Positions 36,201 through 46,800 of a stretch of DNA of 64,000 nt are shown piece after piece. The translations under genes and the position numbers were made by a program. The stretch's first letter is position 1, and each line of letters opens with the position of its first letter. Below the pieces are notes generated by a model, which was not told the DNA's origin, did not search any database, and worked only from the letters and a program-made list of their open reading frames with translations. The stretch lies in the NCBI GenBank assembly GCA_034509495.1, contig CM067522.1:17055772-17119771 (forward strand), given 5' to 3'. This DNA comes from Acestrorhynchus altus (Eukaryota > Chordata > Actinopteri > Characiformes > Acestrorhynchidae).

Positions 36201-39200
36201 AAATTAGAAAATGAAAAGACCACCTGCAACATATGTAGCTTAGAGTTTCATCTGTCCTTGCTGCTTTACACTGAAACAACAGCACATGCAAAGTGTAGGC
36301 ACCTTTGCAGACACAAACAATTGTGAATACAAATGTTGGATATTGAAAGCACAGTCAGATCATTGGTTGAAAAAACATCATCAGTATCTAAGAGACGTTT
36401 ACAGTTAATCAATATTTTATACCAGCATTATGTATTTATTGCCTCCAGAAGAGCAGAATGTTAACAAGACCTTTGCTTAACTGTCTGCATTTTATCATTT
36501 GTACCATGTTTTTAATTCCCCAACACTCATCATTCATTCTCCATAATGCTAATGCAGATTGATGGTGTCCCAGCTTCTCGATTTTATAAATTAATTTGTA
36601 TCAGCATCTACATCTGTTGATTCCATGCATTCCAAATACAGAGGTGCTGCATTGGGTTCTTTGAGTGATGTCGTAAAAGAACTATTTTTGTTTTCAAAAA
36701 GAATACATTTTCAAAAGCTAGTAATGAACCTGAATATTCACTTATAAATGTTGACATTTTTCACACACGCACATCTTTTACAAACCATGGTTCTTTTGGA
36801 CCTAAAAATAGTTCTATGACTGTTCTCCATGTCCTGGAGAACCCAAACACATATTTCGTTTACAAAACATGGTTCTGTTGGAACCAAAATAGTTGTTCTG
36901 ACAGAGTTTTGCAACCTTGGTCCTGGAGAATCCACTGCTCCTGCACTAACACACTACCTTAATCTCAGGAATGGCTTGTAAATAAGCTGATTAGGTGGTG
37001 TGTTGGGGGTGGGGTAAACACTTAAATGTGCAGAGCTGGAGGTCCTTTAGGACATTATATATGAAAATGAAGCAATTCTACAACAACATTTTTATGTAAT
37101 TGGTATCCTAGTATATAATACTTAAATTTGATCTCTCAAGCTCTGATGCTCTTGACATATGTGCTGTTATTTGTGAAAAATGTGTCCTAGCATTGTGATC
37201 ATACATTTAGAAAATTAACTTTAAGTAAATTGCTGAAAGTTGTTGGTTATGTTCCTCATTTAAGGTTTTTCTCAACCTGTGGGCCGTGGATAACCACTGG
37301 GCTGTGAAAGCAGCCTCTCTTGTGGTCCACAGGCCGGCCCATCCTCAGGGAGAGGCAGTTGTTCATAGTGGGCCAGTAATGACGCTTTAAATGATAAAAG
37401 TCTATGTGAAAAAAAAAATTATGTGCAAGTTAAACTTGTCAATCATGCTCAAACTATAAACATTATATATGCATTAATAGAAATGAACAAATAACATCAC
37501 AAAAGTAACAAAAGGCAAGTTCAACATTCAGTTGATGCAGACAGTTAGTGAAGTGATGTACATTTAGAACATGTTTTTATAAAGACAAAAGGAAAAATCA
37601 GTTTTATATACAAGATTGAGTTTTTTGTTGTGGGCCGTTATGGTTTTATGTGGGTGTATAAACAGGTGGGTCGTGAGGGGGAAATGCTCGAGAACCCCTG
37701 CCTTACTTGATCTTAAGAGGTATAATGTCAGGTCACATTCAGTTCATACCACAGTTTGGAGCAGAAAGGAACAGAAAACCTAAAATAGGTCCTGAGGCTC
37801 ATTTTGAACAAGTTTTTGAACAAGTCGTACAAGTTAGTTTGTTCCACGTAGTGTTGCATAGTTCCTCTGAACAACCTGTTGTGTGTTCAGCAGGAAAATG
37901 TATAGGTTAGCATGTTTGATGTGCTTCTGCACACATCCAGACAATTCCCCAACAACACCAACTGTAGGAGTGTAATGACTAATTGGCTTAATTATCTAAA
38001 ATCTAGTCAATTATGTCTAAAAACAGCTTGCAGTTTCCTGGAGGAACTTGCACCTGAAATCTTTGGTTTTGCATTAGGTTTATCAGTCTTCGCCCAGTGC
38101 GTGGATTTGGTGTACCATGTAAATTTCTGTTGAACAGCATACAATGAACAGTGTGGTCCATGCCAGGACGGTTCAGTATGAAAACCCATACAATTACACT
38201 CCTGTTTATAGAGGCGTAACTGCGTCAAAGTGTTTAGTTATACAATTTTAAGCTATACATTTGACTGTTTTTGAACTGAAGGTTCGTCAGCTGGAGAGGA
38301 CGGTGGGTCTGAGGGATCTCTCCATCGTGGAGATGGAGGGGAAGATGAGAGAAATGTCTGCTGCCACCTACGATGGTGTTTTTGTGTGGAAGATCTCAGA
38401 CTTCTCGAAGAAGAGGCAGGATGCTGTAGCAGGACGGGCACCAGCCATGTTCTCTCCTGGTAGTAATACAGTTAGAGTCAATAAGAGTTTTTACTACTTT
38501 AACTATTCAGAACAACTAAAATAGTTCTAACTGGAGGCCTGTGTTGTTTTAAATAATGTATCCCCTCTGTTTTGCAGCATTTTACACAAGCAAATATGGC
38601 TACAAGATGTGTTTGCGTATCTACCTGAACGGGGATGGAACGGGGCGTGGCACTCACTTGTCTCTGTTCTTCGTGGTGATGAGGGGACACAGTGATGCCT
38701 TGCTCAAGTGGCCTTTTAACCAGAAGGTACCACAAGACCATTAGTCTTGTCTATTTATTTTCTTTATAAAGAAACTAGAAGATATTTAATGAATAATGGT
38801 TCTTTATGAGCAAAAACATTTTTGGACTGAACCGAGTGTCATGCCTCATGAAATCTGTTTTATTTTTACTTTTGGTGTGTTTGGGCATGTGAGAAAACAG
38901 TAGCTGATTGGCTCTGCAGATACAATTGAAGCTGGTCATTTGGTCAGATAATCACTACAGCTATGAACAAGTGTCATCTCTGCTGATGCTCCATGTTAAA
39001 CTGCACAGAACTCTGCAGTGGTCCAGAGCGCAGCACCTGGAGACAAAAGCCTACAGGAAAACAGTCGCCTTGGAAAATATGATATCTGTGAAGTCAATTT
39101 GTGAAGTTAATTTCAATCATGTTAACTTGTACATTAATTCCCATAATTTATCTGTCTGGAGATGGATAGAGACTGACCTTCTGACCTGTCTTCCATAAGG

Positions 39201-40099
39201 TTAAGAAAAAATTAAAAAAATGAACCTTTTAAAGTATGAAATTGTTAAGACATCTTAGAAGAATCTTTTTTTAAAGGCACTTAATCAAGCCCCTTGTTCT
39301 TTCACTTTCATTTCTTAACAAATTTACATGTAAACTTTCCATAAGAGAGAGCTGAAAGCTCAGTTTGTGTTTGACAGTGATGTAAAAGTGAATTACCCTC
39401 TCAAACTCCAGGTGTAGCACATAAATAAAAAAACACTAATTCTCACATAATGCGACTTTATCCTCATGGCCAATTGTGAGTACTGTTTTCCTTTCTTCTA
39501 AGGGAGTTTTTCCTTGACACTGTCACCTTATGGCTTGCTCACGAGGGAGTTTTTGTCTTGGTTTCATGTGATGTTGAGCTTATTTAGATCTCTGTTAAGC
39601 TGCTTTGTGGTTTGATTTGATTGTGTATTTTGACATACCTTTATTTGCTTAAAAATTAAACATGCCCAATGATCCTAAGTTACTCAAATTTGTCTTCCTA
39701 AAGAGAATTTAGATTTAGTTTTTTTATGAATTTGATGGTTTCAATCAGTTTCTGTTTTGCTTGAAAAGACGAATATTATCCCTTCTCAGAATTTTTATTC
39801 TGAAATTTGCACACTGAGGAAAGAAAGTTACCCAAAATGATTGTCCAATATTTAAAGACTGTTCACTGTTGTGTCTTCAGGTCACTCTCATGCTGTTGGA
39901 CCAGAACAACAGAGAACACATCATTGATGCCTTCCGGCCCGACATCTCCTCCTCCTCCTTCCAGAGACCTGTCAGTGACATGAACATCGCGAGCGGCTGC
40001 CCACTCTTCTGTCCGCTCTCCAAGCTAGACTCCAAGAACTCCTACATCCGAGATGACACCATCTTCATCAAGGCCATCGTCGACCTCACTGGCCTTTAG
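30294..40099 (+). CDS. traf2: TRAF2, TNF receptor-associated factor 2
   Basis: Ten coding exons: 30294-30481, 31609-31687, 32425-32523, 32614-32775, 33812-33886, 35323-35397, 35485-35979, 38282-38459, 38578-38726 and 39881-40099 (stop TAG). All phases agree; 572 residues against 501 in human. The RING finger has C34, C37, C49, H51, C54, C57, C69 and C72, in the same places as human. TRAF-type zinc fingers follow (about 90-240). Next is a coiled-coil region with an unusual proline-rich linker (seven prolines at 302-308), then the conserved FENIVCVLNRE helix, and the TRAF-C domain from Tyr421 (YDGVFVWKISDF) to the end, DDTIFIKAIVDLTGL. The family trimerises on TNF-receptor tails and TRADD, recruits cIAP1/2 and drives NF-kappaB and JNK signalling. 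The start matches the mammalian MAA N terminus. Teleosts can carry traf2a and traf2b; which one this is remains open. Confidence 0.97.
30740..31690 (+). repeat. traf2: Tandem copies of the exon-2 acceptor region in traf2 intron 1
   Basis: The block from CTTGTCCGTATTTCCATTAT through the polypyrimidine tract, CAG and the first exon-2 bases occurs three times: 30768-30870, 31198-31305 and 31545-31660. Only the last is the real exon 2 (31609-31687). The first two pseudo-exons start at 30833 and 31265. Both have CTCTG..CACTGTRA-like starts and meet in-frame stops (TGA, TAA) within five codons. A longer upstream block (TCTGTGGTGCAGACTTTTAT) at 31120 and 31482 shows the duplicated unit is about 350-360 bp. 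Confidence 0.9.
31930..32335 (-). mobile_element. Tc1/mariner relic 4 (traf2 intron)
   Basis: Read on the minus strand it gives pieces of a Tc1-type transposase: RQHQDQRFVSHVAHPEGLVK, then KVWAAFLYDAWSPLV, in line with the VMVWAGISYD region. Near the plus-strand start is a remnant of the C-terminal SPIEHLWD region. It has stops throughout and lies just before traf2 exon 3. Confidence 0.65.
34775..34930 (+). repeat. Dispersed repeat family C (CCCTGGTCCTGGAGGC), copy 1
   Basis: GTGTTTCTCATCCCTGGTCC, TGGAGGCACC, CTGCCCTGCACGTTTTAG and TAATGAGCTGATAAGTGGAA follow the order of a short repeat very common in fish. Related copies occur at 4570-4640, 36905-37050 and 46465-46630. No coding capacity. 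Confidence 0.6.
36905..37050 (+). repeat. Dispersed repeat family C, copy 2
   Basis: GCAACCTTGGTCCTGGAGAA, then GGCTTGTAAATAAGCTGATT and CACTTAAATGTGCAGAGCTG, aligned in order with 34775-34930. Lies in a traf2 intron. Confidence 0.6.
37258..37706 (+). mobile_element. hAT-type (Charlie-like) miniature element, copy 1
   Basis: Starts AGGTTTTTCTCAACCTGTGG and ends GTGGGTCGTGAGGGGGAAAT then GAGAACCCCTGCCT. This is the classic 'ctcaacctgtggg ... gagaacccctg' form of hAT non-autonomous elements. A related fragment lies at 9035-9115 in the opposite orientation. No transposase frame is left. Confidence 0.6.
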
Positions 40100-43000
40100 T
40101 GGTGTAAGATGTCTGTGTGCCTCCATGCTGCCATACGTGCTCCTCCAGCCTGCAGTGGTTGTTTTGCAGTACCGTTCTGAGGCCTGGGTCCTCTAGGAGA
40201 GCTCTGCCGGTGGGCCTGCGTGCCCCCACCAAAATGACTCCCATTTCCCAGGGCATTGATACTCTGGGATTTTACATTGCTCTACATTATGTTGCCAACC
40301 AAAATTGTACCTGGAGTTATGTGCAGTTTTACTGTAATATAGTTGCCCTTTGGGAACTGTCTCTTTTCTCCCCAGTAGTGGGATAGCTGTCAGCAGTGAT
40401 TGTAATGTATCTATTGATGCCTGTGCCATAGATGTTGGCACTTCTGCCTTTTAAAGAGATTGAGAGAAGAATTTACTCACAGGATAGAAGTCATTTCATT
40501 TCCAAGCGCTTCGCTTGTGCTGTGGCCAGTATTTTTGGGGCTTGACTTTTTATTTTTTCTCACCCCGTTCCCGTGTTTAAACCATTTGCGAGTGAATTAT
40601 ATTTTGCATAGACAGACGTGGAGTTTCAATAACAGTGAATGAAGCTGACGAATTCTTTTGCATCTATGTAGTTACCCTATAGTTCCCTCCCCCACCCCCT
40701 TTCCCCTCACGCTTCATATACTATCCTCTAACCGTCGCTCCAAGCATATGCGTCAACATATGCGTCTTACATTCCCTCTTTGCATCGTGTGCCTCTAATA
40801 TCTCAAGTCCTGTGTTCATTGGTACTTATCTGTAGTGGTGGACATTGCTTGAATTCCATGAAGTCCAAAGCGCAGAATTTGGGTTTTCGAAACCTGCTTG
40901 GTGTTTGAGCCGTGTGTATGTGGAGGTCCTGTTTGGGTTTCCTTTCCATTTTTGATGTCCTTTGCTGTATTAGTTTGCATGTTGGATCTGTGGAAGATAC
41001 ATTCAAGTTAGCAAAAGAACAGGTTTGCACCTTGCACCTGAGAAGTGAAGGCAGTTTCATTGTAACTCCCTGTCAGATAAAAAAAACAAACAAGACAACA
41101 CCTGGTGTTAAAGCGCTCTATTTCCACCTCTCATGCCTCAGTGTAACCTGTCATCTCACTTCGACAACCGCAAGGCATCTGGGGTTTACGTGACACCTCA
41201 TCTGGCAACATTTAGCCTAAACTGAGTGGAGAAGTAGACTAGGACTGAAAATTTTGTGCTTTCTTGTGGTGTGGAAGGGCTGATGTTGAATTGTACTTTG
41301 GTGTTTTCTCGTTTTGAGTGTTCTATTGATATTGTGCTGCTTTGGGCGGGAAAAAAAAAGACTATTGGCTTTTCAAAATACTGACATACTCTGTTAACTA
41401 GAATTAGCCAGACAGGCTTTGAGACCCTCCTGTTTTGTCTCTATACTACAAAGATTCTTTCTGGGTTTCGCACTTGTAAGCGTAAACGTGCTAGAAAATG
41501 TGTGGTTGTTCAAGGAGCTACGTGTTGATTTCGTGTGTAAATGATCATCGTAATTAATTAATATGAAAAAAGAAGGAAAGCTCGCCATAAATGACCTGAA
41601 AGTCATTTCACTACATTTGTTACCATAGCTCCTGTTCTAGGCAACCGCAGCTCTTTTTTGGATTTGTAAAAGTTGCTAAAGTTGCAACAAAACAAGTCTT
41701 TTTGTTTTATATTGTTACCGATGCCACGGCTTGCTAAACAAGATGAGACTAAATGACACAAGACCACGACGCTGGCTTAAATGTTCACGCATTAAGTTTT
41801 ACTGTGGCTTGTACAGGGAGCGGGGCAGACTCTGGAAGCAAAGGACCAATTACTAATACTACGACTACCTGTAGCACCTTTAAGCCATCTTATATTTGGA
41901 CAGGTTTCTGGAGAAAACATAGCCCAAGCTCTTCTTATGTATTCATTAACACCTCAAGAGAAACCGTAGTCTTTTTTGGGAAGCACCACCCAGGAGAGAG
42001 AGAGAAAGAGAAAGAGAAAGAGAGAGAGCATTGATACCACCTATACAGTGCATGACTCTTCCATCCTAAGGGCTTACAGTACGTCTTCCATATGAGGTTT
42101 CCGGTCTGATTGTTTTCTTGGAGTTTGAGACACTTTTTTAAAGATGCCTTCATGCTAACAAAGCACCTAGACCCAGCCTATTTTCAAACCAGTTCCGACA
42201 GACATTGAAACCTCTCTGTGCACGAGATGTTTCAATAGAAGAACAAAAAAAAAATATTGTAAAGTATGGGTTTACTTCGTAGACCAAGACTTTATTTGTA
42301 TTGCTTTTAGTTATTCCTTTCTTTTATCTGTTGATTGAAATGCAGTATATGATGGTTATAAATGTGAGAGTGTGTTATATTGCTTATTTAAGTATAAATA
42401 GATATACTATTATACAGTGCACACAGTAGTTTACGACTGCTGTATGCTGTGCATATAACATAAATTAATTATATAATGTAATACAATCTATTAAGTAATA
42501 ATATATGTCCTATTTCCTGTTGGGATGGTTTAAAAATGTGTTTGGGCGCTTCTCGGGCTATTAGCAAGTTCTCCTCCACTTGGTTATCATTGAGGAAACA
42601 AGTCTTTGAAAGATCTGCTGGTTCTTCTCTCCCTCATGGAGCTGTGTAATAATTCATTTGGCAGTCAAGGTTTTTTCTCTATCTTGCTCTGTTTTGCCCC
42701 AGTGAGATTTATACACGCTTTTTGTACATAGGTCTACCGATGTGACGTGCCTGTAGTATAGCTCCTAACGATATGTACTCTATACAGGCTAGCTTAAGCA
42801 ACCATTGCATGCTGCAAGTGTGGTGTTCCGTGAGCCATTTATATCTAAAGCTTTGGATTTATTCAAATGAATAGCCTATATTAAAAACACTATTTTTGTT
42901 GTTTTGTTTGCCTTTGGATGAAGTTGGCATTGCATTGCATTACATTACATTACTTGTTTGTTGTAATGCATATTAGAACACACTACGGTTCCTAGCTTGT

Positions 43001-43194
43001 GCAATTATACAAGTGTCCTTCCTATTGTTTGAGCGTGAAATCTACTTTGTGTTCACTCTGAACGGAATGGGGTTAGCTTTTCAAAAAAAATAAATAAAAA
43101 AAAGCTAGCAAGGCATTGCTAGTCACACTACATTTGCAGGAGTTCGCCTACAGCTGTTTAGATCTACAAAAATGTGACATTGTTAATGACTTTG

Positions 43195-43200
43195 AATAAA
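43195..43200 (+). terminator. traf2: Proximal polyA signal of traf2
   Basis: AATAAA in the context GACTTTGAATAAACATAAAC, about 3.1 kb after the stop. Confidence 0.45.
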
Positions 43201-43560
43201 CATAAACACTAAAGTAACAGTATTTTCTTAAGTTTTTACATTTGAATTGAAACTCACTGAAATTTTATTTCTTTATCCTGGAATGATCTCTTTCTTCAAC
43301 TTAACTATTTGTGTACTTTTTTATTTCCGAGGTGGCATTTAATAAATTGTGTTGACAATTTAAACAGTTTCTAACTTTGTAAGACTTTATCACAGTTTTG
43401 CAGTGCCATAACCTTTCTAATGCTGTTTTACAGAGCTAGAAGTGGGACTTTGGTGGAAAACATTGTGGATTGCTGCCACAAGCAGTGGTAAATGTATGCC
43501 AAGGAAGGAACCATGATTCTTTTCTCCCTTTGTCATGGTTAAATCCTCTATGACATCTTC

Positions 43561-43566
43561 AATAAA
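43561..43566 (+). terminator. traf2: Distal polyA signal of traf2
   Basis: AATAAA followed within 30-60 bases by a GTGACTTCTGTGTATTTCTT-type downstream element. Confidence 0.5.
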
Positions 43567-43599
43567 TGCATTTCTGGCCTCATTATTGTGACTTCTGTG

Positions 43600-45680
43600 T
43601 ATTTCTTTCTCTTTTGTTTTAGCAGTACATCACCTGCTGTTCCTGAAGTTACCACATGATGGCACTGTTGCCATGGAGTTGTCCACAGTGTCTGTCCTGC
43701 TCAATGCAGAGCACCCATGCACTCACCACTAGAGGAAAGGCACAGGAATGGAAGGAGTGAAGTGAAAGGGCTTCCGGTTGGCTGATGGCTTTTGCAGAAC
43801 TTAGTCAGCTCACATTTGCCTAGGGTGAGGATCATCTCTCTGAGTGCAGGATAAACAAGTAATGTGCCTTGAGGGATATAGATTTCAGGCTGCTTCTCAT
43901 CTGAGATAAGACCTTTGACATTATTTTTGTGGGTGTTAATGGACTACACAAGCTTGTATTGTCCCTGTAGAGAATTTCTGCGAATAGAATAGGACTTTCT
44001 ATAAATAAACAGACTTAAAGGCACCATGCTTAATGTCAGGTGTGGGCTGTATGGCTAAAGCCATATATAAAGTCCCTCCAACATTAAGCTATGGAGCAGA
44101 GTAACTCTGTTCTCCGGAATGATTGTGTTTCATCCATTACCTTTGGGATGAGCTGGGGAAGCAAGTCATGTCTGAATTGAAGGATAGTAACGTATCCTGT
44201 CTTCTTGGATGAAAAGGCTTTTTTACTGATAACAGCTAAATGCTCATATTTAGCAGACAGTTCTTGCTTCCTTGGCAACTTCAGGGCACAATTTTGCCTT
44301 TATCAGTTGGTTAGAGACATTCGTCATTAAACTGCCATGTGAGACATTGGGGCACCAATGCATCAAGTCAGTTAGCCATTTCCTGTTAAAGGCATAGAGA
44401 TGATTGAAAATATTCAATGCGTTTGTTGTTTCAGAAGGGCTTAATTTGGATTTGCCACCTAGGAGACTAAATGTGGTGAGTAGCACTGGTCATGAACATC
44501 AACTGCATCCCAATTTCACACACTACACACTTACTGTACCCCTAATCTTAAGCATGAAGCCTAGACCTCACCCTTTGATTAAGCCTAACCTTAACCTGTA
44601 TGTAATAAAAAGTGAATGTAATGTACATTTGTCATACTGTAAACAACCTACAGTCAGCCTAATCCTAACCCTTACCCTAACAATAACCTTAGTGCAAAAC
44701 ACTAAATGCTAAAACCCATAGTTCCAAACATTCCAGCAAAACATCAGAGATGAATGACCATTTGTCTTGTCTTTCATCAATTTTTCTGACCACAATGAGA
44801 CAATGTGCAGACCCAGCCATAACAGATTCATGACTCATTCAGTGGGAAATCTATTGCACATTTTAATTTCTTGAGAACGATGCAAAACATTTAGGTACAA
44901 AGGAGAAGCAAGTCTACACAGAGAAGCACTTAATGTAGCGAAAGAAATGGTGTTTGATGAAAGATGTGATTCAGATAAAATGTCAGCAATGATGTCATTC
45001 CCCATTTCCACATTTGGTATTGTACTCTTCCTCCCCAGCATAATAGAAAATCAGAAACCAGACATTCCAAGTGGTAAAAGCAGGCGGCCTGTATGCCAGA
45101 TTTTAAAAGTAGTGCTTTTCCCATGGGAATACACCGGAGGGTTCTCAGGAAACGACCAGAGATGAGGCTTGAGAAGGCTGAGGAGGAATATGAACTTATG
45201 GCTTTCTGAAAGAGAAGCAGGCTCTTCTGATCTTCTCTTTGACTGGTATAGAATTCAGCTATGGTTAATCATAATACTGTTTAGCAACAAAGGGGTTAAA
45301 AGTACGAGAAGGATAAATTTACCTTGGAGGACTTTCTTGTAGGAAATCAGATTTGGTCAGGTTGGTTAATGGCCAGCAGCAGTCTAGTAAGTGCTGAAAG
45401 ATACTGTTCTGCTGAACTGGGACTGAATTATAACCTTATGTGTGAGAACATCTGTGTTAACGTAGATAACATGCCACTGAGGGGCCTGTGTGGGTAGCCT
45501 GACTAAAAACCACAAAGGTTTGTCCATGGGTTCCATGCCCCACACGTGAGGGTCCTTGATGGGACCAGAAGGGGTTTAACATGAGTTGTACACTGAGATT
45601 AAGGTGGTCTCATTTGGGAAGCCCAATTGGGTCCCAGTAACAATACACGTACAAACCCTCTCAGAGCCATGTCCATTTGA
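43600..45680. other. Gene-free stretch after traf2
   Basis: No exon is recognised. It includes a family B element fragment (44020-44200) and a stretch at 44540-44700 rich in CCTAACC-like words. The remainder is unassigned. Open frames at 44250-44486 and 44404-44712 look like chance. Confidence 0.5.
44020..44200 (+). mobile_element. Family B miniature element, copy 2 (fragment)
   Basis: Shares GGCACCATGCTTAATGTCAG, CCGGAATGATTGTGTTTCAT and TGGGATGAGCTGGGGA with the copy at 2985-3335. Only the first half is recognisable. Confidence 0.55.
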
Positions 45681-45689
45681 TACTCACGC

Positions 45690-46800
45690 ATTTCACGTTC
45701 CATGCTGAATGTTCTCCACATTCACAATCTTTTAATGTGTTCTCAGTTATTTAATATTGTTCTCCTTATATGCAATGTTCTAGGATGTTCTCCACTCCAA
45801 GTCATATTATATCCTGTCCATTCATACCATAGAATATGCTTCTTCTTTATCATTTTGATCGAATGTTCTTCACTATTCAAAATATTTCAGAGTATGCTCT
45901 TTGTTCTTTACTGCTGTACAATGTTCTCCTCTTTTGCATTGTCCTTAAATGTTGCCCATTTGTCATGTTTAGAACGTTCTGCCTTCCAGTTTGGATTATT
46001 TTTACATTCTCTGCCATTAACAATGTTCTAGCACATGCTCCCTATTCATCGTCGTTGATAAAATGTTCTCAGCCATTCATAATGTTTTAGAATGTTCTCC
46101 CTATTTACATAGTTCTAGAACATGATAGTTCATTATCACTGCTGTAGTATGTTCCCTCTTTACACATTGTTCTAGAACATGCTCTTTGTCCTTCCTGCTG
46201 TAGACTGTTCTCATTCAGACTAAAATGCTCTTCTCCATTTGTGATTTTAGAACGTTCTCCACAACCACAGTGCTCTGGTATTGTTGTTAAATGTTCTCTT
46301 GCATTCATATTGTTTTAGAACATACTCTCTGATCATCAATGTTTTTAGAATTTTCTCCCCTATTCACACTGCTCTAGAACATGCTCTTCCCTGCTGACTC
46401 CCATAGAATGTTCTTCCCATTCACATCCTTTTAAAATGTTCCCTGGAATTCAAAAAGTTTTAGAACAGGGGTCCACAACTTCAGTCCTGGAGGTCTCGTC
46501 TCCAGCAAATTTTGCGTGTTGCCCAATCAAGCCCACTCACATTGTCTGGTAATTAACTGATGAGTTGAACCAGATGTGTTTGAATAGAACATCTACCAAA
46601 CTTTGGACTGGTCCTCCAGGACTGAACTTTACACTGTTACACCCATTTACACTGTTCTAGGATGTTCTCCCCTCAAAGTCCTTTCACTATAGAATGTTCT
46701 TCCCCATTCAGACTATTATGAATATTCAGAATATGTGCTCTATTTTTAACTGCTATAGAACATTCTCGTTTTCTAAAATGTTCTCCATCTCATTGAGATG
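45690..46800. repeat. Degenerate array of TGTTCT/TTCTAGAACA words
   Basis: A decayed tandem array with units of roughly 50-60 bases. Each carries AATGTTCTCC or a similar word plus TTCAC/CATTCA, and several carry TTCTAGAACATG. About twenty TGTTCT-type hexamers occur in 1.1 kb. It is interrupted by a family C insertion at 46465-46630. Confidence 0.75.
46465..46630 (+). repeat. Dispersed repeat family C, copy 3, inserted in the TGTTCT array
   Basis: AACTTCAGTCCTGGAGGTCT, TAATTAACTGATGAGTTGAA and GGACTGGTCCTCCAGGACTG. The ends are complementary (CAGTCCTGGAGG against CCTCCAGGACTG), forming a terminal inverted repeat. It interrupts the degenerate array at 45690-46800. Confidence 0.65.

Larger units (their letters stand above)
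40100..43566 (+). other. traf2: traf2 3'UTR
   Basis: No further exon follows the stop. Two polyA signals are visible: AATAAA at 43195-43200 and at 43561-43566, the latter followed by a GT/T-rich stretch. The 3'UTR is thus about 3.1 or 3.5 kb. It contains several T-rich and ATTTA-like stretches and a GA-rich run at 41996-42028. The open frames in it are short and resemble nothing. Confidence 0.6.

Noticed and set aside
44540..44700. CCTAACC-like words suggesting interstitial telomere repeats
   Set aside because: The words are irregular (CCTAACCTTAACC, CCTAATCCTAACCC) with no run of TTAGGG units. A similar stretch at 49820-49940 points to an ordinary degenerate repeat.
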